Source: a bacterium (GTDB lineage: Bacteria > Vulcanimicrobiota > Vulcanimicrobiia > Vulcanimicrobiales > Vulcanimicrobiaceae). From it: a stretch of DNA of 47,837 nucleotides. The notes under the pieces were generated by a model. The model was not told the DNA's origin. It searched no databases and saw nothing but the letters and a program-made list of their open reading frames with translations. A program made the position numbers and the translations under genes. Shown here piece by piece: positions 8,104 through 18,248 of the stretch; position 1 is the first letter of the stretch; each line of letters starts with the position of its first letter. The stretch lies in contig JAJYFM010000008.1 in NCBI GenBank assembly GCA_021790895.1, forward strand, positions 1-47,837. Direction: 5' to 3'.

Positions 8104-8877
8104 ATGACGACTGCACCACCACCTCAAGAGAACGCGGGGCTCACGAGCCTCGTCGAAACCATCGTCGCCCCGGCGAGCGCCTTCGACCGCCTCGCCGAGA
8201 AGCAAACCTGGGGCTGGGCGTTTATCGCTTCCTCGCTCCTTACGATCGTCGCGGCGTTGGCGAGCGCCCCCGTCAATCGGCACCTTGCAAAATTGATCAC
8301 GGCGCAACGCATCGCCGCGATAAGCAATCCTCGACAGGCAGCGGCAGCTCGAAGCGCCGCTGCGATCTCCCTGAAGTTCGCCCCGTTCGGGTGGGTTTTT
8401 TCCCCGATTGGAATTCTCGTTGTCGTGTTGATCGCTACCGTCATTCTCGTGATCTTCAACGCCGTTCTTGGCGGAAAGGCGAATTTCAAGCAGATTTGGT
8501 GCGCGGCGATGAACGTCTCGGTCGTCTTTTCGCTCGGCGTACTGATCGGTTCCATCCTTCTCGCGCTCCGTGGCCCCGACGCCATCGCGAGCGTGACGGA
8601 TCTCTACCGAAACTCGCTCTCGCTCGCGGCGGTATTCCCGCGAGAGAATATTAAATTCGATGAATTTCTTTTAGCGATCACCCCATTCTCGCTCTGGGGA
8701 CTCTGGCTCAATTCAATGCTCATGCAACGCATAGCCCGGCTTGAGGCGCCGAAAGCCTGGGCGGCTGCACTCGCAGTGTTGATCCTTCCCGCGCTTCTTA
8801 CTGCGGGACTTGCCGTCCAACCCCCGGCTGCTCCAGGAGGAACGCCTCCGGCCACGAGCGCATCGGCCACCCCATAG
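8104..8877 (+). CDS. Yip1-family membrane protein
   Basis: 257 residues with about five hydrophobic segments (roughly 37-55, 100-125, 140-165, 190-210 and 215-235). It has a short cytoplasmic N-terminus containing LVETIVAPASAFDRLAEK and a Pro/Thr/Ala-rich C-terminal tail. The P-x-x-x-F-x-x-L segment before the first helix, and the overall layout, match bacterial Yip1-domain proteins. These are widespread inner-membrane proteins of unclear function, often next to transport genes. No strong ribosome binding site precedes the ATG, so translation may depend on upstream translation. The tolC gene follows after 45 nt, separated by the start-codon hairpin. Confidence 0.72.
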   Translation: MTTAPPPQENAGLTSLVETIVAPASAFDRLAEKQTWGWAFIASSLLTIVAALASAPVNRHLAKLITAQRIAAISNPRQAAAARSAAAISLKFAPFGWVFSPIGILVVVLIATVILVIFNAVLGGKANFKQIWCAAMNVSVVFSLGVLIGSILLALRGPDAIASVTDLYRNSLSLAAVFPRENIKFDEFLLAITPFSLWGLWLNSMLMQRIARLEAPKAWAAALAVLILPALLTAGLAVQPPAAPGGTPPATSASATP

Positions 8878-8911
8878 CCCACAGCTGAAACTTTTCCCCA
8901 CCTCATCCGTA

Positions 8912-8940
8912 GTAGGCGACGTATGCGTCGCCTACTTTTC
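8912..8940 (+). promoter_or_regulatory. Perfect hairpin enclosing the tolC start codon
   Basis: GTAGGCGACG (8912-8921) pairs with CGTCGCCTAC (8926-8935), 10 perfect base pairs, leaving the 4-nt loop TATG. The ATG in that loop (8923-8925) is the start codon of the TolC-like gene, and the only AGG-like ribosome binding bases lie in the left arm. TTTTC follows directly, so the same element also has the shape of an intrinsic terminator for the upstream gene. Confidence 0.6.
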
Positions 8941-10338
8941 GTTTGGATATCGGTTCCGGCGCTGATCGCCGGAGCGCTCTTCGCCGGCCCCGCCGGCGCA
9001 GCACCGCACCCGCTCGACCTGCGGGAAGCGGTCGCCTACGCACTCGCGCACAACGCGTCGGTCGCCGCTTCGGCAGCGGCGGTAGCGGCGGCGCGCTCGA
9101 CCTTCGCCACGCAGAAAACGCAAAATTTGCCGACCGCCGGTGCTTCTCTCAATAACATCATGTCGAAGAGTTCGAATTACGGCGGCGCGTACGCCGTCAT
9201 CGGTGCACAACAGCAGAGCGTCTTCAGCCAGAACACCGCACAGTTACAGGCACAATACACGTTGACCACCGGCGGGCTCGCCGGCATTCAACTCGCGGCT
9301 TCAAAGGCGAACCTCGAACAAGCGAAGGCGAACCTTCGGAACGCGCAGGCGCAAGTGGCGACTTCGGTAACAACGGCGTATAACAACGTCGTTCAGGATG
9401 ACGAAATCGTCAACGTTGATCGCGGAGACCTTCGATATCAGCGACTGCTGCTCCAAAATGCTCGCGTGAAAGCGCGCGCCGGCGTTGCAGCGGAGGTCGA
9501 CGTCCTCTCCGCACGCGTTGCCGTCGCGCGGAGTGAATCGACGCTCGTCGCCGCTCGGGCGAGCGTTGCAAACGCGCGCGATTCGCTCTGTCAGAGCATC
9601 GGCGCCCCGCTTGGAACGCGTTTCGCGCTGCCGAAGCAACTCGCCATGCCGCCGTTGCCGCACATATCGTTACGCAAAATCGAACGGATCGCCCTAGCAA
9701 ACCGTGCCGACATCGCAAGCGCACGCGATGCCCTTCGCGTGGCCGACCTCAACCGCAAGAGCTGGCTGCCGCAACTCTTCCCGCAAATTCAACTCTCCGC
9801 CGCGGTCGGCAATCAATTTTCTCCGACAAACGCGGTTTTCACGCAACAGCAACTCGATAGCGAATATGCGGCGGGGCTCATCCCAAGCAAAATTCTCGTC
9901 CCGCGCGGCACTCCGGGTTTCTGGCAGATTCAGGCGATTTCGAGCTTCAATCTCCCGATTGTCGATTATGGCGCCCGTCGCCTATCGCGCGTTAACTATG
10001 ACGCTGCGGTCAAGAGTGCCAAACTTTCTCTCGTAAACGCAAAACTCGTTGCCCTCAACGATGTGCGTAGTGCATATCGCGCCGCAAAAGCGGCGATCGC
10101 ACAAGTGGGCTTCGCCAGGCAAGAAGCTCGCCTCGGCATCGAAAGCGCTCACATCAAACAGCTTCAGTATCGCGCCGGCGTCGCCGCGCTCTCCGATGTC
10201 GTGCTGGCTCAGCAAACCTCAATTTCAGCGCAAAACGACCTCATCTCCGCCCGGGTTGCGTACGTCGATGCGCTTGTGCGCTTGCGCACTTCCATGGGTA
10301 TTTTTTCACCGACGAGTGCCGTCGCCGATCTTCACTAA
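8923..10338 (+). CDS. TolC-family outer-membrane efflux channel
   Basis: A 471-residue outer membrane efflux protein with a signal peptide (MRRLLFVWIS..., cleavage near GPAGAAP, residue 27). The mature part begins LDLREAVAYALAHN, the typical start of an OEP repeat, followed by long Ala/Gln-rich helices and a second repeat from about residue 245 (LRKIERIALANRADIASA). Such proteins trimerise into a channel crossing the outer membrane and periplasm and dock onto an adaptor. The ATG at 8923 must be the start, because it supplies the basic n-region of the signal peptide, yet it lies inside a hairpin loop. The adaptor gene begins 8 nt downstream and the permeases and ATPase follow, so this is the exit duct of that exporter. 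Confidence 0.92.
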   Translation: MRRLLFVWISVPALIAGALFAGPAGAAPHPLDLREAVAYALAHNASVAASAAAVAAARSTFATQKTQNLPTAGASLNNIMSKSSNYGGAYAVIGAQQQSVFSQNTAQLQAQYTLTTGGLAGIQLAASKANLEQAKANLRNAQAQVATSVTTAYNNVVQDDEIVNVDRGDLRYQRLLLQNARVKARAGVAAEVDVLSARVAVARSESTLVAARASVANARDSLCQSIGAPLGTRFALPKQLAMPPLPHISLRKIERIALANRADIASARDALRVADLNRKSWLPQLFPQIQLSAAVGNQFSPTNAVFTQQQLDSEYAAGLIPSKILVPRGTPGFWQIQAISSFNLPIVDYGARRLSRVNYDAAVKSAKLSLVNAKLVALNDVRSAYRAAKAAIAQVGFARQEARLGIESAHIKQLQYRAGVAALSDVVLAQQTSISAQNDLISARVAYVDALVRLRTSMGIFSPTSAVADLH

Positions 10339-10346
10339 GGAGCAAA

Positions 10347-11642
10347 ATGAATAAGAACGCCCGGACCATCGTCATCATCGCGATAGGCGCACTACTAGTC
10401 GTTGGGGTCGTGCTCGCGCTTCGCCCGCATTCGAGCAACTCTATCGCTACGAAAACGTTAAAAATCGAACCGACGACCTTCGTGGTAAAACTTCCGGAAA
10501 ACGGCACCGTCATGCACCCGCACATGGAGACGATCCCCGCCCTCGTCGGCGGCAACCTCGCGAGCATTACGGTCAAGGCGGGAAGCCACGTACAGGCGGG
10601 CGAGCTGCTCGCCACCATCGAGAATCCTTCACTCGACGCCAATGCCGCCGGGGCCCTCGCCGATTACCAAAGCTCGGTTGCAAACGTAAAAACAGCGGCG
10701 ATCCAAGAACGCAACGCTCGCGTACAGTATCAGGCCGGGGTCGACACCGCGCGCAGCAATTTGAACGAAGCTCTCCGCGTTCTCAAGGCCGACGAAACGC
10801 TCTATGCAGACAAAGCGATTCCCCGCAGCCAACTCGATGCGGATCGCGCCAAAGAAGAGCAAGCAAAAGTCACCTACGATCAATCGGTCGAGCAGTTACG
10901 ACTCGGCGCAGTGACCGGCTACGGCACCAGTTCGGTACAAGCGGCGAAAGCCCAAGCCTTAAAAGCGAAGATCCTCAACGATCAGGCGCAGCAACAACTC
11001 GGATTCGAACGCATAACGGCTCCCTTCAACGGTATCATTCAGAGCGTCGCGACGCGCCCCACCGACGCGAACCGCACGATTCTCCCCGGGGATGCCGTCT
11101 CCGCCGGACAAGCGATGTTTACGATTGCCGAGGGCAGCGCATACGTCGTTCAAGCGCAGGTTGACGAACAGGATGTCCACGCCATTGCCTTGGGAATGCC
11201 CGTCAACGTTACCAGCGAAGATTTCCCCAAGATAACCCTTCGCGGGCATATCGAACGCATCTCTCCGATTGCAACACGTTCGACTGACGCCGGGTCGACC
11301 GCGCGCGAGGTGTTGACCACGGTCGCCCTCGACGAAACCAACCCGGTCCTGCGCGACGGAATGACCGCGAACGTCGATATTCTCACGACCAGCATTCCGC
11401 ACGCACTCGTCGTTCCGACCGCAGCGATCGTTCGCGTCAAGAAACAAACGAAGGTCTGGGTTGTCCGGAACGGCAAAGCGCATGAGGTCGCCGTCGTTCT
11501 CGGCAAGAGCAACGACGTGCAGAGCGTCGTGCGCTCGGGTATCGTCGCCGGCGATACCATCATCGCGCATGCACTTCCGACTTTACGAGAAGGTATGGGC
11601 ATCGTGCCGATTCCACAGAGCAGCCCCTCGAGTAGCCCGTGA
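10347..11642 (+). CDS. HlyD/MacA-type periplasmic adaptor
   Basis: A 431-residue membrane fusion protein. One N-terminal membrane anchor (about residues 8-27) is followed by a lipoyl-like half (GSHVQAGELLATIENP, about 73-88) and a long coiled-coil hairpin (about 95-215). The second lipoyl half contains ERITAPFNGIIQSV, and beta-barrel and membrane-proximal domains end the protein. This is the MacA/AcrA layout. It bridges the inner-membrane transporter and the TolC-like channel. AAGGAG lies just upstream of the ATG and the tolC stop is 8 nt away. Its stop overlaps the GTG start of the first permease (GTGA), so the subunits are translated in a coupled way. Substrate unknown. Confidence 0.92.
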   Translation: MNKNARTIVIIAIGALLVVGVVLALRPHSSNSIATKTLKIEPTTFVVKLPENGTVMHPHMETIPALVGGNLASITVKAGSHVQAGELLATIENPSLDANAAGALADYQSSVANVKTAAIQERNARVQYQAGVDTARSNLNEALRVLKADETLYADKAIPRSQLDADRAKEEQAKVTYDQSVEQLRLGAVTGYGTSSVQAAKAQALKAKILNDQAQQQLGFERITAPFNGIIQSVATRPTDANRTILPGDAVSAGQAMFTIAEGSAYVVQAQVDEQDVHAIALGMPVNVTSEDFPKITLRGHIERISPIATRSTDAGSTAREVLTTVALDETNPVLRDGMTANVDILTTSIPHALVVPTAAIVRVKKQTKVWVVRNGKAHEVAVVLGKSNDVQSVVRSGIVAGDTIIAHALPTLREGMGIVPIPQSSPSSSP

Positions 11643-12826
11643 GCGTTCTCGCCGCCTACATCGAAGAAGCCCTCGCCTCACTCTGGCGCAATCGCCTTCG
11701 CTCGGCACTTTCGCTCCTTGGGACGGTTATCGGAATTGCATCGACGATCGCCGTCCTGGGCTTAAGCCAAGCGGGCGCGCGCGGCTTGGAAAAGTCGCTT
11801 GGCAACGCGGACTCGGTCGGGTGGGTGGTCTTCGTCGACCGATCGTCGGATAATCCACTTGCAGCAACGCTCTACTACCGCGATGTCGCTCGTTTCGTCG
11901 CTCGGAGTAACGGCGCGATTTCTTCCGCTTATGCGGGGTATTTCGGTCGCATGTATCCAGTGAATGTCGGCGGGAAAACGCATTACCCGCAGTTCCGTGG
12001 AATCGACAAGGCTTACCAATCGATGGTGCTCCTCGAAGGGCGTAAAATCAACCGCAACGACGTTTTGGAATCGGCAAATGTCGCGATGCTCTCAAAAGAA
12101 GCGCGCAAGACGCTCTTCCCTCACGAGGATCCCGTCGGCAGGAGCATTTCGGTAGGGAATGCGCGCCTGCGTATCGTCGGCGTCATCGATGCCAACGGAA
12201 GCTTATTGAGCAGTGCGGTCGGAGATGCAATCTACGCTCCTTACACCACTATGCATCGCATCGCGCCTGGGCCTATCGACGGAATTATGTTCTATGGCGC
12301 TCCCGGCATTCCATCAAAGCAGGTCAGCGCCGCTGCGATTGCCGCACTACAAAGCATTCATGGACCGCACGCTAAGTACACGGTGCAAGATCAAGCAAAA
12401 TCGCTCGGCATTTTTTCGCACGTCCTCAGCGGTATCGGCATCGGTATCACGTTCATCGGTGGAATTGCGCTTTGCGTGGCAGGCATCGGCATTATGAACA
12501 TCATGCTCGTCTCAGTCAACGAACGCACGCGCGAGATTGGCATTCGCAAGTCGATCGGCGCCAGCGCAGCGGATATTTCGTTGCAATTTTTGATCGAAGC
12601 AACGATTCTTTCGATGATCGGCGGTGTTATCGGCACGATATTCGGCGTAACCGTCGTGCTCGCCCTACAAGGGAGCATCATCCATTTCGCAGGAAGCGCG
12701 CCTGTCCCGTGGGTGATGGTGCTCTCGATCGCGGCATTTTTCACCATCGGCATCGGCATCGGTTTCGGTGCCTATCCGGCGATTCGCGCCGGGCGGCTCG
12801 ATCCGGTCGAAGCATTGCGGAGTTAA
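11639..12826 (+). CDS. MacB-type ABC transporter permease (first copy)
   Basis: 395 residues, GTG start overlapping the adaptor stop. The layout is that of a type VII (MacB/FtsX) permease: a first membrane helix near residues 20-42, a large periplasmic domain to about residue 260, then three helices with the conserved [21 protein letters not shown] segment. It ends in the usual P-A-I-R-A-G-R-L-D-P-V-E-A-L-R motif. It lacks its own ATPase domain, unlike E. coli MacB. MacB-type proteins do not form a classical substrate pore; they drive the periplasmic adaptor and channel mechanically. It pairs with the second permease, probably as a heterodimer, and the shared ATPase. Confidence 0.92.
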   Translation: MSVLAAYIEEALASLWRNRLRSALSLLGTVIGIASTIAVLGLSQAGARGLEKSLGNADSVGWVVFVDRSSDNPLAATLYYRDVARFVARSNGAISSAYAGYFGRMYPVNVGGKTHYPQFRGIDKAYQSMVLLEGRKINRNDVLESANVAMLSKEARKTLFPHEDPVGRSISVGNARLRIVGVIDANGSLLSSAVGDAIYAPYTTMHRIAPGPIDGIMFYGAPGIPSKQVSAAAIAALQSIHGPHAKYTVQDQAKSLGIFSHVLSGIGIGITFIGGIALCVAGIGIMNIMLVSVNERTREIGIRKSIGASAADISLQFLIEATILSMIGGVIGTIFGVTVVLALQGSIIHFAGSAPVPWVMVLSIAAFFTIGIGIGFGAYPAIRAGRLDPVEALRS

Positions 12827-12827
12827 C

Positions 12828-14028
12828 GTGCTCGATTATATTCGCGAGACGCTCGAACTCATGAAGACGAACCTCACCCGCACCGTGCTGACACTTGTGG
12901 GGCTCGTCGTCGGAGTTGCCGCAATTATCTCCATTCAAGTAGCCGCCGCCGGAATGGCCGCCGCGATCAACGGTGCGTTCCGCGGCATCAACATGAACAC
13001 GTTCTTCATTTTTCCAAAGTCGACTCAAGGCAGTACGCAGCGGGCCAATCTCGGGCTCTCCGATCTCGCGCTGCTCGATCGGAACGTGCCAGGTATCGAG
13101 ACGGCCATCCCATTCGGGCAAACGCGCACGATGGTCAACGCCGGGCATCAACACGTTACGCTAAAGTTCGGCGGCGAATCGTATCGTCGTTTCAGCACCG
13201 CACCGGTCGTCGCGGGGCATGCGATCGCTCGCGCCGATGTCGAGGATGCGTCGCCGGTCTGCGTGCTTTCCGACAAAGCCTATCATCGACTTTTCCCCCA
13301 CGCAGCCGACCCGGACGCGGTCCTCGGCCAGTCGGTCTACATCGGTCCTAAACGCTACGTTGTTATCGGGGTACTCGGGCCGGCGACGCTCTCGACTGCA
13401 TCGCTAGGAATCGACATCAATAACGACGTCGCAATCCCCTACACGACCTTCTATAACGACTACCAGCGCGGGCGACCGCTTTTCGGTATTCAAGTCCTCG
13501 GCAACCGCAAAGCGAGCTTGGCAACGCTGGAAGCAAACGCAAAACGCGTGCTCTCCGATGCTCACGGAGGCTCGATCTACCAAACCTTCGATTTCGCGTT
13601 CTTCACCAAAAAAATCGACGGCTTCTTCGGTGTCGTCGGAACGATCGTCAGTGCGGTCGGCGCCATCTCGCTTCTGGTCGCCGGCATCGGCATCATGAAT
13701 ATCCTTTTCGTATCGGTCAGCGAGCGTACGCGGGAGATCGGGATTCGGCGCGCCATCGGCGCTTCGCGAGCGACGATTTTAATTCAATTTTTCGTGGAAG
13801 CATTCGTGCTCGCGTTTAGCGGTTCGCTCGTCGGTATGTTGGCGGGGCTTGGGATAGGGGACCTCGCCCAACAAATTTTCATCGTCCGCATCTCGGGAAC
13901 GGTCGCTGCGTTACCGTGGATGCAATCCATTTTGCTCGCGACGATCTTTGCAACGATCGTCACGCTCGTCTTCGGTACTCTTCCCGCGCTTCGCGCGGCT
14001 TCTGTCGACCCCATCGAGGCATTACGTT

Positions 14029-14036
<8 letters not shown>
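12828..14036 (+). CDS. MacB-type ABC transporter permease (second copy)
   Basis: 402 residues with the same fold as the preceding gene: an N-terminal helix, a periplasmic domain, three C-terminal helices, the [21 protein letters not shown] segment and the terminal [11 protein letters not shown]. The ORF track starts at 12768, but that reading overlaps the previous gene. GTG at 12828, just after the previous TAA and 5 nt after GGAG, gives the expected N-terminus ([15 protein letters not shown]). The two permeases clearly derive from a duplication but have diverged strongly in the periplasmic domain, which suits a heterodimer. The stop overlaps the ATPase start. Confidence 0.92.
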
Positions 14037-14772
<736 letters not shown>

Positions 14773-14806
14773 CGAGCCTTCTCCACAGCATGGAGTATAT
14801 GCAACT

Positions 14807-16003
14807 GTGAAACAACGCGTTCTTCCCACCCTCATCATCGCTCTCGTCGGGGCGAGCGTCGGCAGCTTCCTCATGATGCTCTACGCGAGCACGCATTTTG
14901 CCGGCGTCGCCGGGCCGAACCATTCGCTGCCCGCGGTTTCAGCGGCGCCTCTGCAAGGGATTAGCGACCAAGATCGCATCGTCTCGGCAGTGAAGCGCAC
15001 CAAACCCTCGGTTGTCGCGATTCAGCTCGACGTCAACGGACAGCGGGTCGTGCCGTTCTTCCAGGGCTTCTTCGGCCAGGGCGGCCCCGGCGTCGAAGAG
15101 CCGTACAAAGGGAAAGCCTCGGGTTCGGGATTCGTGTACGACAACAAGGGCGACATCGTGACCAACGCGCACGTCGTTACGCCTCCGCAGGGCGGGAACA
15201 TCACCAAGTTGACGGTGGTTTTCGCCAACGGCGACCACGTGCCGGCGCACGTCGTCGCGGAGAACATCGGCGCCGACCTCGCGATCATCCGCGTCAACGG
15301 TTACAAGAAGCTTCCGCCGCCGTTGCAGTTCGCGAACTTCGACCGCGTCGAGCAGGGACAGTGGGCGATCGCCATCGGCGAGCCGCTCGAGTTGCAGCAA
15401 ACCGTGACGCTCGGCATCGTTTCGGCCTTCAATCGCAACGAGCCGATTCAGAACGATAGCGGGCAGACGATCGACTTCAAAGGGCTTCTCCAGACCTCTG
15501 CACCGATCAATCCCGGTAACTCCGGCGGCCCGCTGATCGACGACCACGGCAAAGTGATCGGCATCAACCAGTCGACCGTGAAATCCGCGTACGCCCAGGG
15601 CATCGGCTTCGCCATTCCGGCGAATACCGTGCAGCGCGTCGTCGCCGAGATGCTCGCGCACCCCGGCATCACGCAGGGGACGAACGAAGGCTACATGGGG
15701 ATTCAGATGGCCGATCTCACGCCGGGTCTGCGCAACCAGATCGGCTACGCGAACGGACCCAACGGCATCGCCATCATCGCCGTGGTTCCGGGTTCGCCCG
15801 CCGATAAAGCGGGGCTCGAGCCCGGGAACGTGATCCTTCAGGTCGACGGAAAGAGCTTCACCAAGACCCAGGATCTCGTGAAGTATATCGCCGCGAAGAA
15901 GCCCGGAACGGTTGTCCGGATCGATCTCTGGGCACAGGGGCTCAAAAAATTCGCGGCCGTCACGCTGACGGAGCGTCCAGCCACCGCCGGAACGGTGCCG
16001 TAG
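14807..16003 (+). CDS. HtrA/DegQ-like serine protease with one PDZ domain
   Basis: 398 residues, GTG start. An N-terminal membrane anchor (about residues 5-27) and a variable linker precede a trypsin-like protease domain. The catalytic triad is His122 (TNAHVV), Asp157 (ADLAII) and Ser239 (NPGNSGGP). A single PDZ domain follows (about 290-390, VPGSPADKAGLEPGNVI). This is the anchored one-PDZ form, as in DegS or many HtrA proteins, facing the periplasm for quality control or signalling. It starts 34 nt after the exporter ATPase gene and lies just upstream of the dnaK cluster, a natural place for an envelope-stress gene. Whether it shares the exporter transcript is not resolved. Confidence 0.93.
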   Translation: MKQRVLPTLIIALVGASVGSFLMMLYASTHFAGVAGPNHSLPAVSAAPLQGISDQDRIVSAVKRTKPSVVAIQLDVNGQRVVPFFQGFFGQGGPGVEEPYKGKASGSGFVYDNKGDIVTNAHVVTPPQGGNITKLTVVFANGDHVPAHVVAENIGADLAIIRVNGYKKLPPPLQFANFDRVEQGQWAIAIGEPLELQQTVTLGIVSAFNRNEPIQNDSGQTIDFKGLLQTSAPINPGNSGGPLIDDHGKVIGINQSTVKSAYAQGIGFAIPANTVQRVVAEMLAHPGITQGTNEGYMGIQMADLTPGLRNQIGYANGPNGIAIIAVVPGSPADKAGLEPGNVILQVDGKSFTKTQDLVKYIAAKKPGTVVRIDLWAQGLKKFAAVTLTERPATAGTVP

Positions 16004-16051
16004 CGCACCGCGCTCCGACGGGAGCGCAACCGAAAGGACGACCCTGCTGTT

Positions 16052-16082
16052 ACAAGGAGCGGAACAAATTGCCGCTCCTTGT
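16052..16082 (+). promoter_or_regulatory. 11-bp inverted repeat with 9-nt spacer upstream of dnaK
   Basis: ACAAGGAGCGG (16052-16062) and CCGCTCCTTGT (16072-16082) are perfect arms around a 9-nt spacer, about 200 nt before dnaK and 50 nt after htrA. The geometry (arms plus 9 nt) resembles the CIRCE operator of HrcA, but the sequence does not. No T-run follows, so it is a poor intrinsic terminator. It could be an operator for the dnaK cluster or an htrA 3' hairpin. The rest of 16004-16282 shows only a shorter GCGCTCC/GGAGCGC hairpin at 16010-16027. Confidence 0.45.
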
Positions 16083-16282
16083 TGTAGTATGGGGTAGGCA
16101 ACCAAGCCCGAATTCGTTCGTAAGCGGCAAGGCGTCGTCGAACGATCGGAGCGTCGCCGAATCGTCGCGACGCGCACACCAACCTCGAATGTGCGCGCGC
16201 CTCGGCTCGACCGCTCGATCGCTCGATCAAGCTGGTCCAGGGCGCGCTCGGGGTTCACATCACATCAACGAGGTAAAACTTC

Positions 16283-18136
16283 ATGGCTAAAGTGGTCGGA
16301 ATCGACCTCGGCACGACCAACTCGGTCGTCGCCGTAATGGAGGGCAATTCGCCCACCGTTATCGCAAACTCGGAAGGCTCGCGTACGACTCCGTCGGTCG
16401 TGGCTTTCTCGAAAACCGGCGAGCGTCTCGTCGGACAACTCGCAAAGCGTCAAGCAGTCACCAACCCGGAGCGCACGATCTCTTCGATCAAGCGCCACAT
16501 GGGTGAGGGCGACTATCGCGTCAAGATCGATGGCAAGGATTACACCCCGCAAGAGATCTCGGCGATGGTTCTGCAAAAACTCGTCAACGACGCGAGCAAC
16601 TATCTCGGCGAACGCGTCACCCAGGCGGTCATTACCGTTCCCGCCTATTTTAACGACGCGCAACGTCAAGCAACCAAAGATGCCGGCAAGATCGCCGGAC
16701 TCGAAGTGTTGCGCATTATCAACGAACCGACCGCAGCGGCACTCGCGTATGGACTCGATAAGAAGGGCAACGAAACGATCCTCGTGTGGGATCTCGGCGG
16801 CGGCACCTTCGACGTCTCTATTCTCGAAGTCGGCGACGGCGTCTTCGAGGTGAAATCGACGAACGGCGACACGCGGCTCGGCGGCGACGACTACGACCAC
16901 CGTGTCGTTGAGTGGATCGTCGGCGAATTCCGCAAAGATCAGGGCATCGATCTCTCCAAGGATAAACAGGCGATGCAACGCCTCACCGAGGCCGCGGAGA
17001 AAGCGAAGATCGAACTTTCGGCGGTCGTGCAAACGACGATCAACTTACCCTTCATCACCGCCGATGCCGAAGGCCCCAAACATCTCGAATACACGCTGAC
17101 GCGTGCGAAGTTCGAAGAGATCACCAGCGATCTCACTGACCGCTGCATCAACCCCTTCAAGAGCGCGCTTGCCGATGCGAAGATCGACATCTCGCAGATC
17201 GATGAAGTGGTGATGGTCGGCGGATCGACCCGCATGCCCGTCATTCTCGAACTCGTCCGTAAGCTCACCGGCAAGGATCCGAACCTCACCGTCAACCCCG
17301 ACGAAGTCGTCGCGGTCGGTGCGGCCATTCAGGCCGGCGTTCTCTCCGGCGAAGTGCGCGATGTCGTTCTACTCGACGTCACCCCGCTCTCGCTGGGCTT
17401 GGAGACGATGGGCGGAGTGATGACGACGCTGATCGAGCGCAACACGACGATCCCGACGAAGAAATCGCAGGTCTTCACCACCGCAGAGGACGGCCAAACC
17501 AGTGTGGACATCCACATTCTGCAAGGCGAACGCCCGATGGCCGGTGATAATAAGACGCTGGGACGATTCCGGCTCGAAGGACTTCCGCCGGCACCGCGCG
17601 GCGTACCGCAGATCGAAGTGACCTTCAATATCGATGCCAATGGCATTGTGAATGTCGGCGCAAAAGATCTCGGGACCGGGAAGGAACAGCAAATCACGAT
17701 CACCGCATCGACAAACCTCAACAAAGAAGAAGTCGAACGGATGGTCAAAGATGCCGAGCTTCAAGGTGCCGCCGACAAAGCGAAGCGCGAAGAGGCAGAG
17801 GTGCGCAACACCGCCTCGAGCCTGATTTACTCGACGGAGAAATCGCTCAAGGAAGTCGGCGAGAAACTCGATGCAACCGCACGCGGCGAAGTCGAGAGTG
17901 CTCTCTCCGATTTGAAAAAACTCAGCGAAAACGGCACCGCCGCTGAAATCAAGGCGGCGATCGAAAAGCTGCAGACCGCAAGCTATAAGATGGCTGAACT
18001 GCTCTACAAGAGCACCGGATCGTCGCCCGACGGCGAAGCCGCCGGTGCTGAATCCGCGAACGGGCAAGCTTCGAACGGCGCGACCAATGCCGCTCCCGAC
18101 GATGCCATCGACGCCGAGTTCAAGGAAGCGAAGTAG
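16283..18136 (+). CDS. dnaK: Chaperone DnaK (Hsp70)
   Basis: 617 residues, normal for DnaK. The N-terminal ATPase domain opens with [11 protein letters not shown] and carries the phosphate-2 loop ([12 protein letters not shown]) and the adenosine-binding [10 protein letters not shown]. The linker [12 protein letters not shown] appears here as [15 protein letters not shown]. The substrate-binding domain and lid follow, ending with a Gly/Ala/Ser/Asn-rich tail and an acidic [11 protein letters not shown] end, the usual bacterial C-terminus. It refolds proteins with DnaJ and GrpE, both encoded next. GAGGT lies 8 nt before the ATG. Unlike the hrcA-grpE-dnaK-dnaJ order of many Firmicutes, dnaK comes first here. 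Confidence 0.98.
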   Translation: MAKVVGIDLGTTNSVVAVMEGNSPTVIANSEGSRTTPSVVAFSKTGERLVGQLAKRQAVTNPERTISSIKRHMGEGDYRVKIDGKDYTPQEISAMVLQKLVNDASNYLGERVTQAVITVPAYFNDAQRQATKDAGKIAGLEVLRIINEPTAAALAYGLDKKGNETILVWDLGGGTFDVSILEVGDGVFEVKSTNGDTRLGGDDYDHRVVEWIVGEFRKDQGIDLSKDKQAMQRLTEAAEKAKIELSAVVQTTINLPFITADAEGPKHLEYTLTRAKFEEITSDLTDRCINPFKSALADAKIDISQIDEVVMVGGSTRMPVILELVRKLTGKDPNLTVNPDEVVAVGAAIQAGVLSGEVRDVVLLDVTPLSLGLETMGGVMTTLIERNTTIPTKKSQVFTTAEDGQTSVDIHILQGERPMAGDNKTLGRFRLEGLPPAPRGVPQIEVTFNIDANGIVNVGAKDLGTGKEQQITITASTNLNKEEVERMVKDAELQGAADKAKREEAEVRNTASSLIYSTEKSLKEVGEKLDATARGEVESALSDLKKLSENGTAAEIKAAIEKLQTASYKMAELLYKSTGSSPDGEAAGAESANGQASNGATNAAPDDAIDAEFKEAK

Positions 18137-18157
18137 CCTCCGGTTCATGCGAGCGGA

Positions 18158-18191
18158 GTGAGGGCGAGCCGTACGCGGCTATTGCCCTCAC
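18158..18191 (+). promoter_or_regulatory. Hairpin between dnaK and grpE
   Basis: GTGAGGGC (18158-18165) pairs with GCCCTCAC (18184-18191), and an inner AGCCG/CGGCT pair extends it. It begins 21 nt after the dnaK stop, and no T-run follows. It may be an RNA-processing or stability element that lets dnaK be made in excess over grpE and dnaJ. Confidence 0.4.
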
Positions 18192-18248
18192 CTCCCGCCG
18201 CCTCTTCATGCGCTCAAAATAAGAAAAGAAGTAGAGATAGACGCACCT

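Noticed and set aside
7836-8105. 89-codon minus-strand frame in the same gap
   Set aside because: Plausible codon use but no good ribosome binding site, no recognisable domain, and its start lies over the Yip1 start.
7530-8654. 374-codon plus-strand frame between rnj and Yip1
   Set aside because: It overlaps two well-supported genes; only the portion from 7803 to about 8095 might be coding.
14939-16258. 439-codon minus-strand frame over htrA
   Set aside because: Shadow of htrA, Arg/Asp/Leu-rich and without domains.
16004-16282. CIRCE operator or HrcA site before dnaK
   Set aside because: The consensus TTAGCACTC/GAGTGCTAA is not present; only the geometry of a different repeat is similar.
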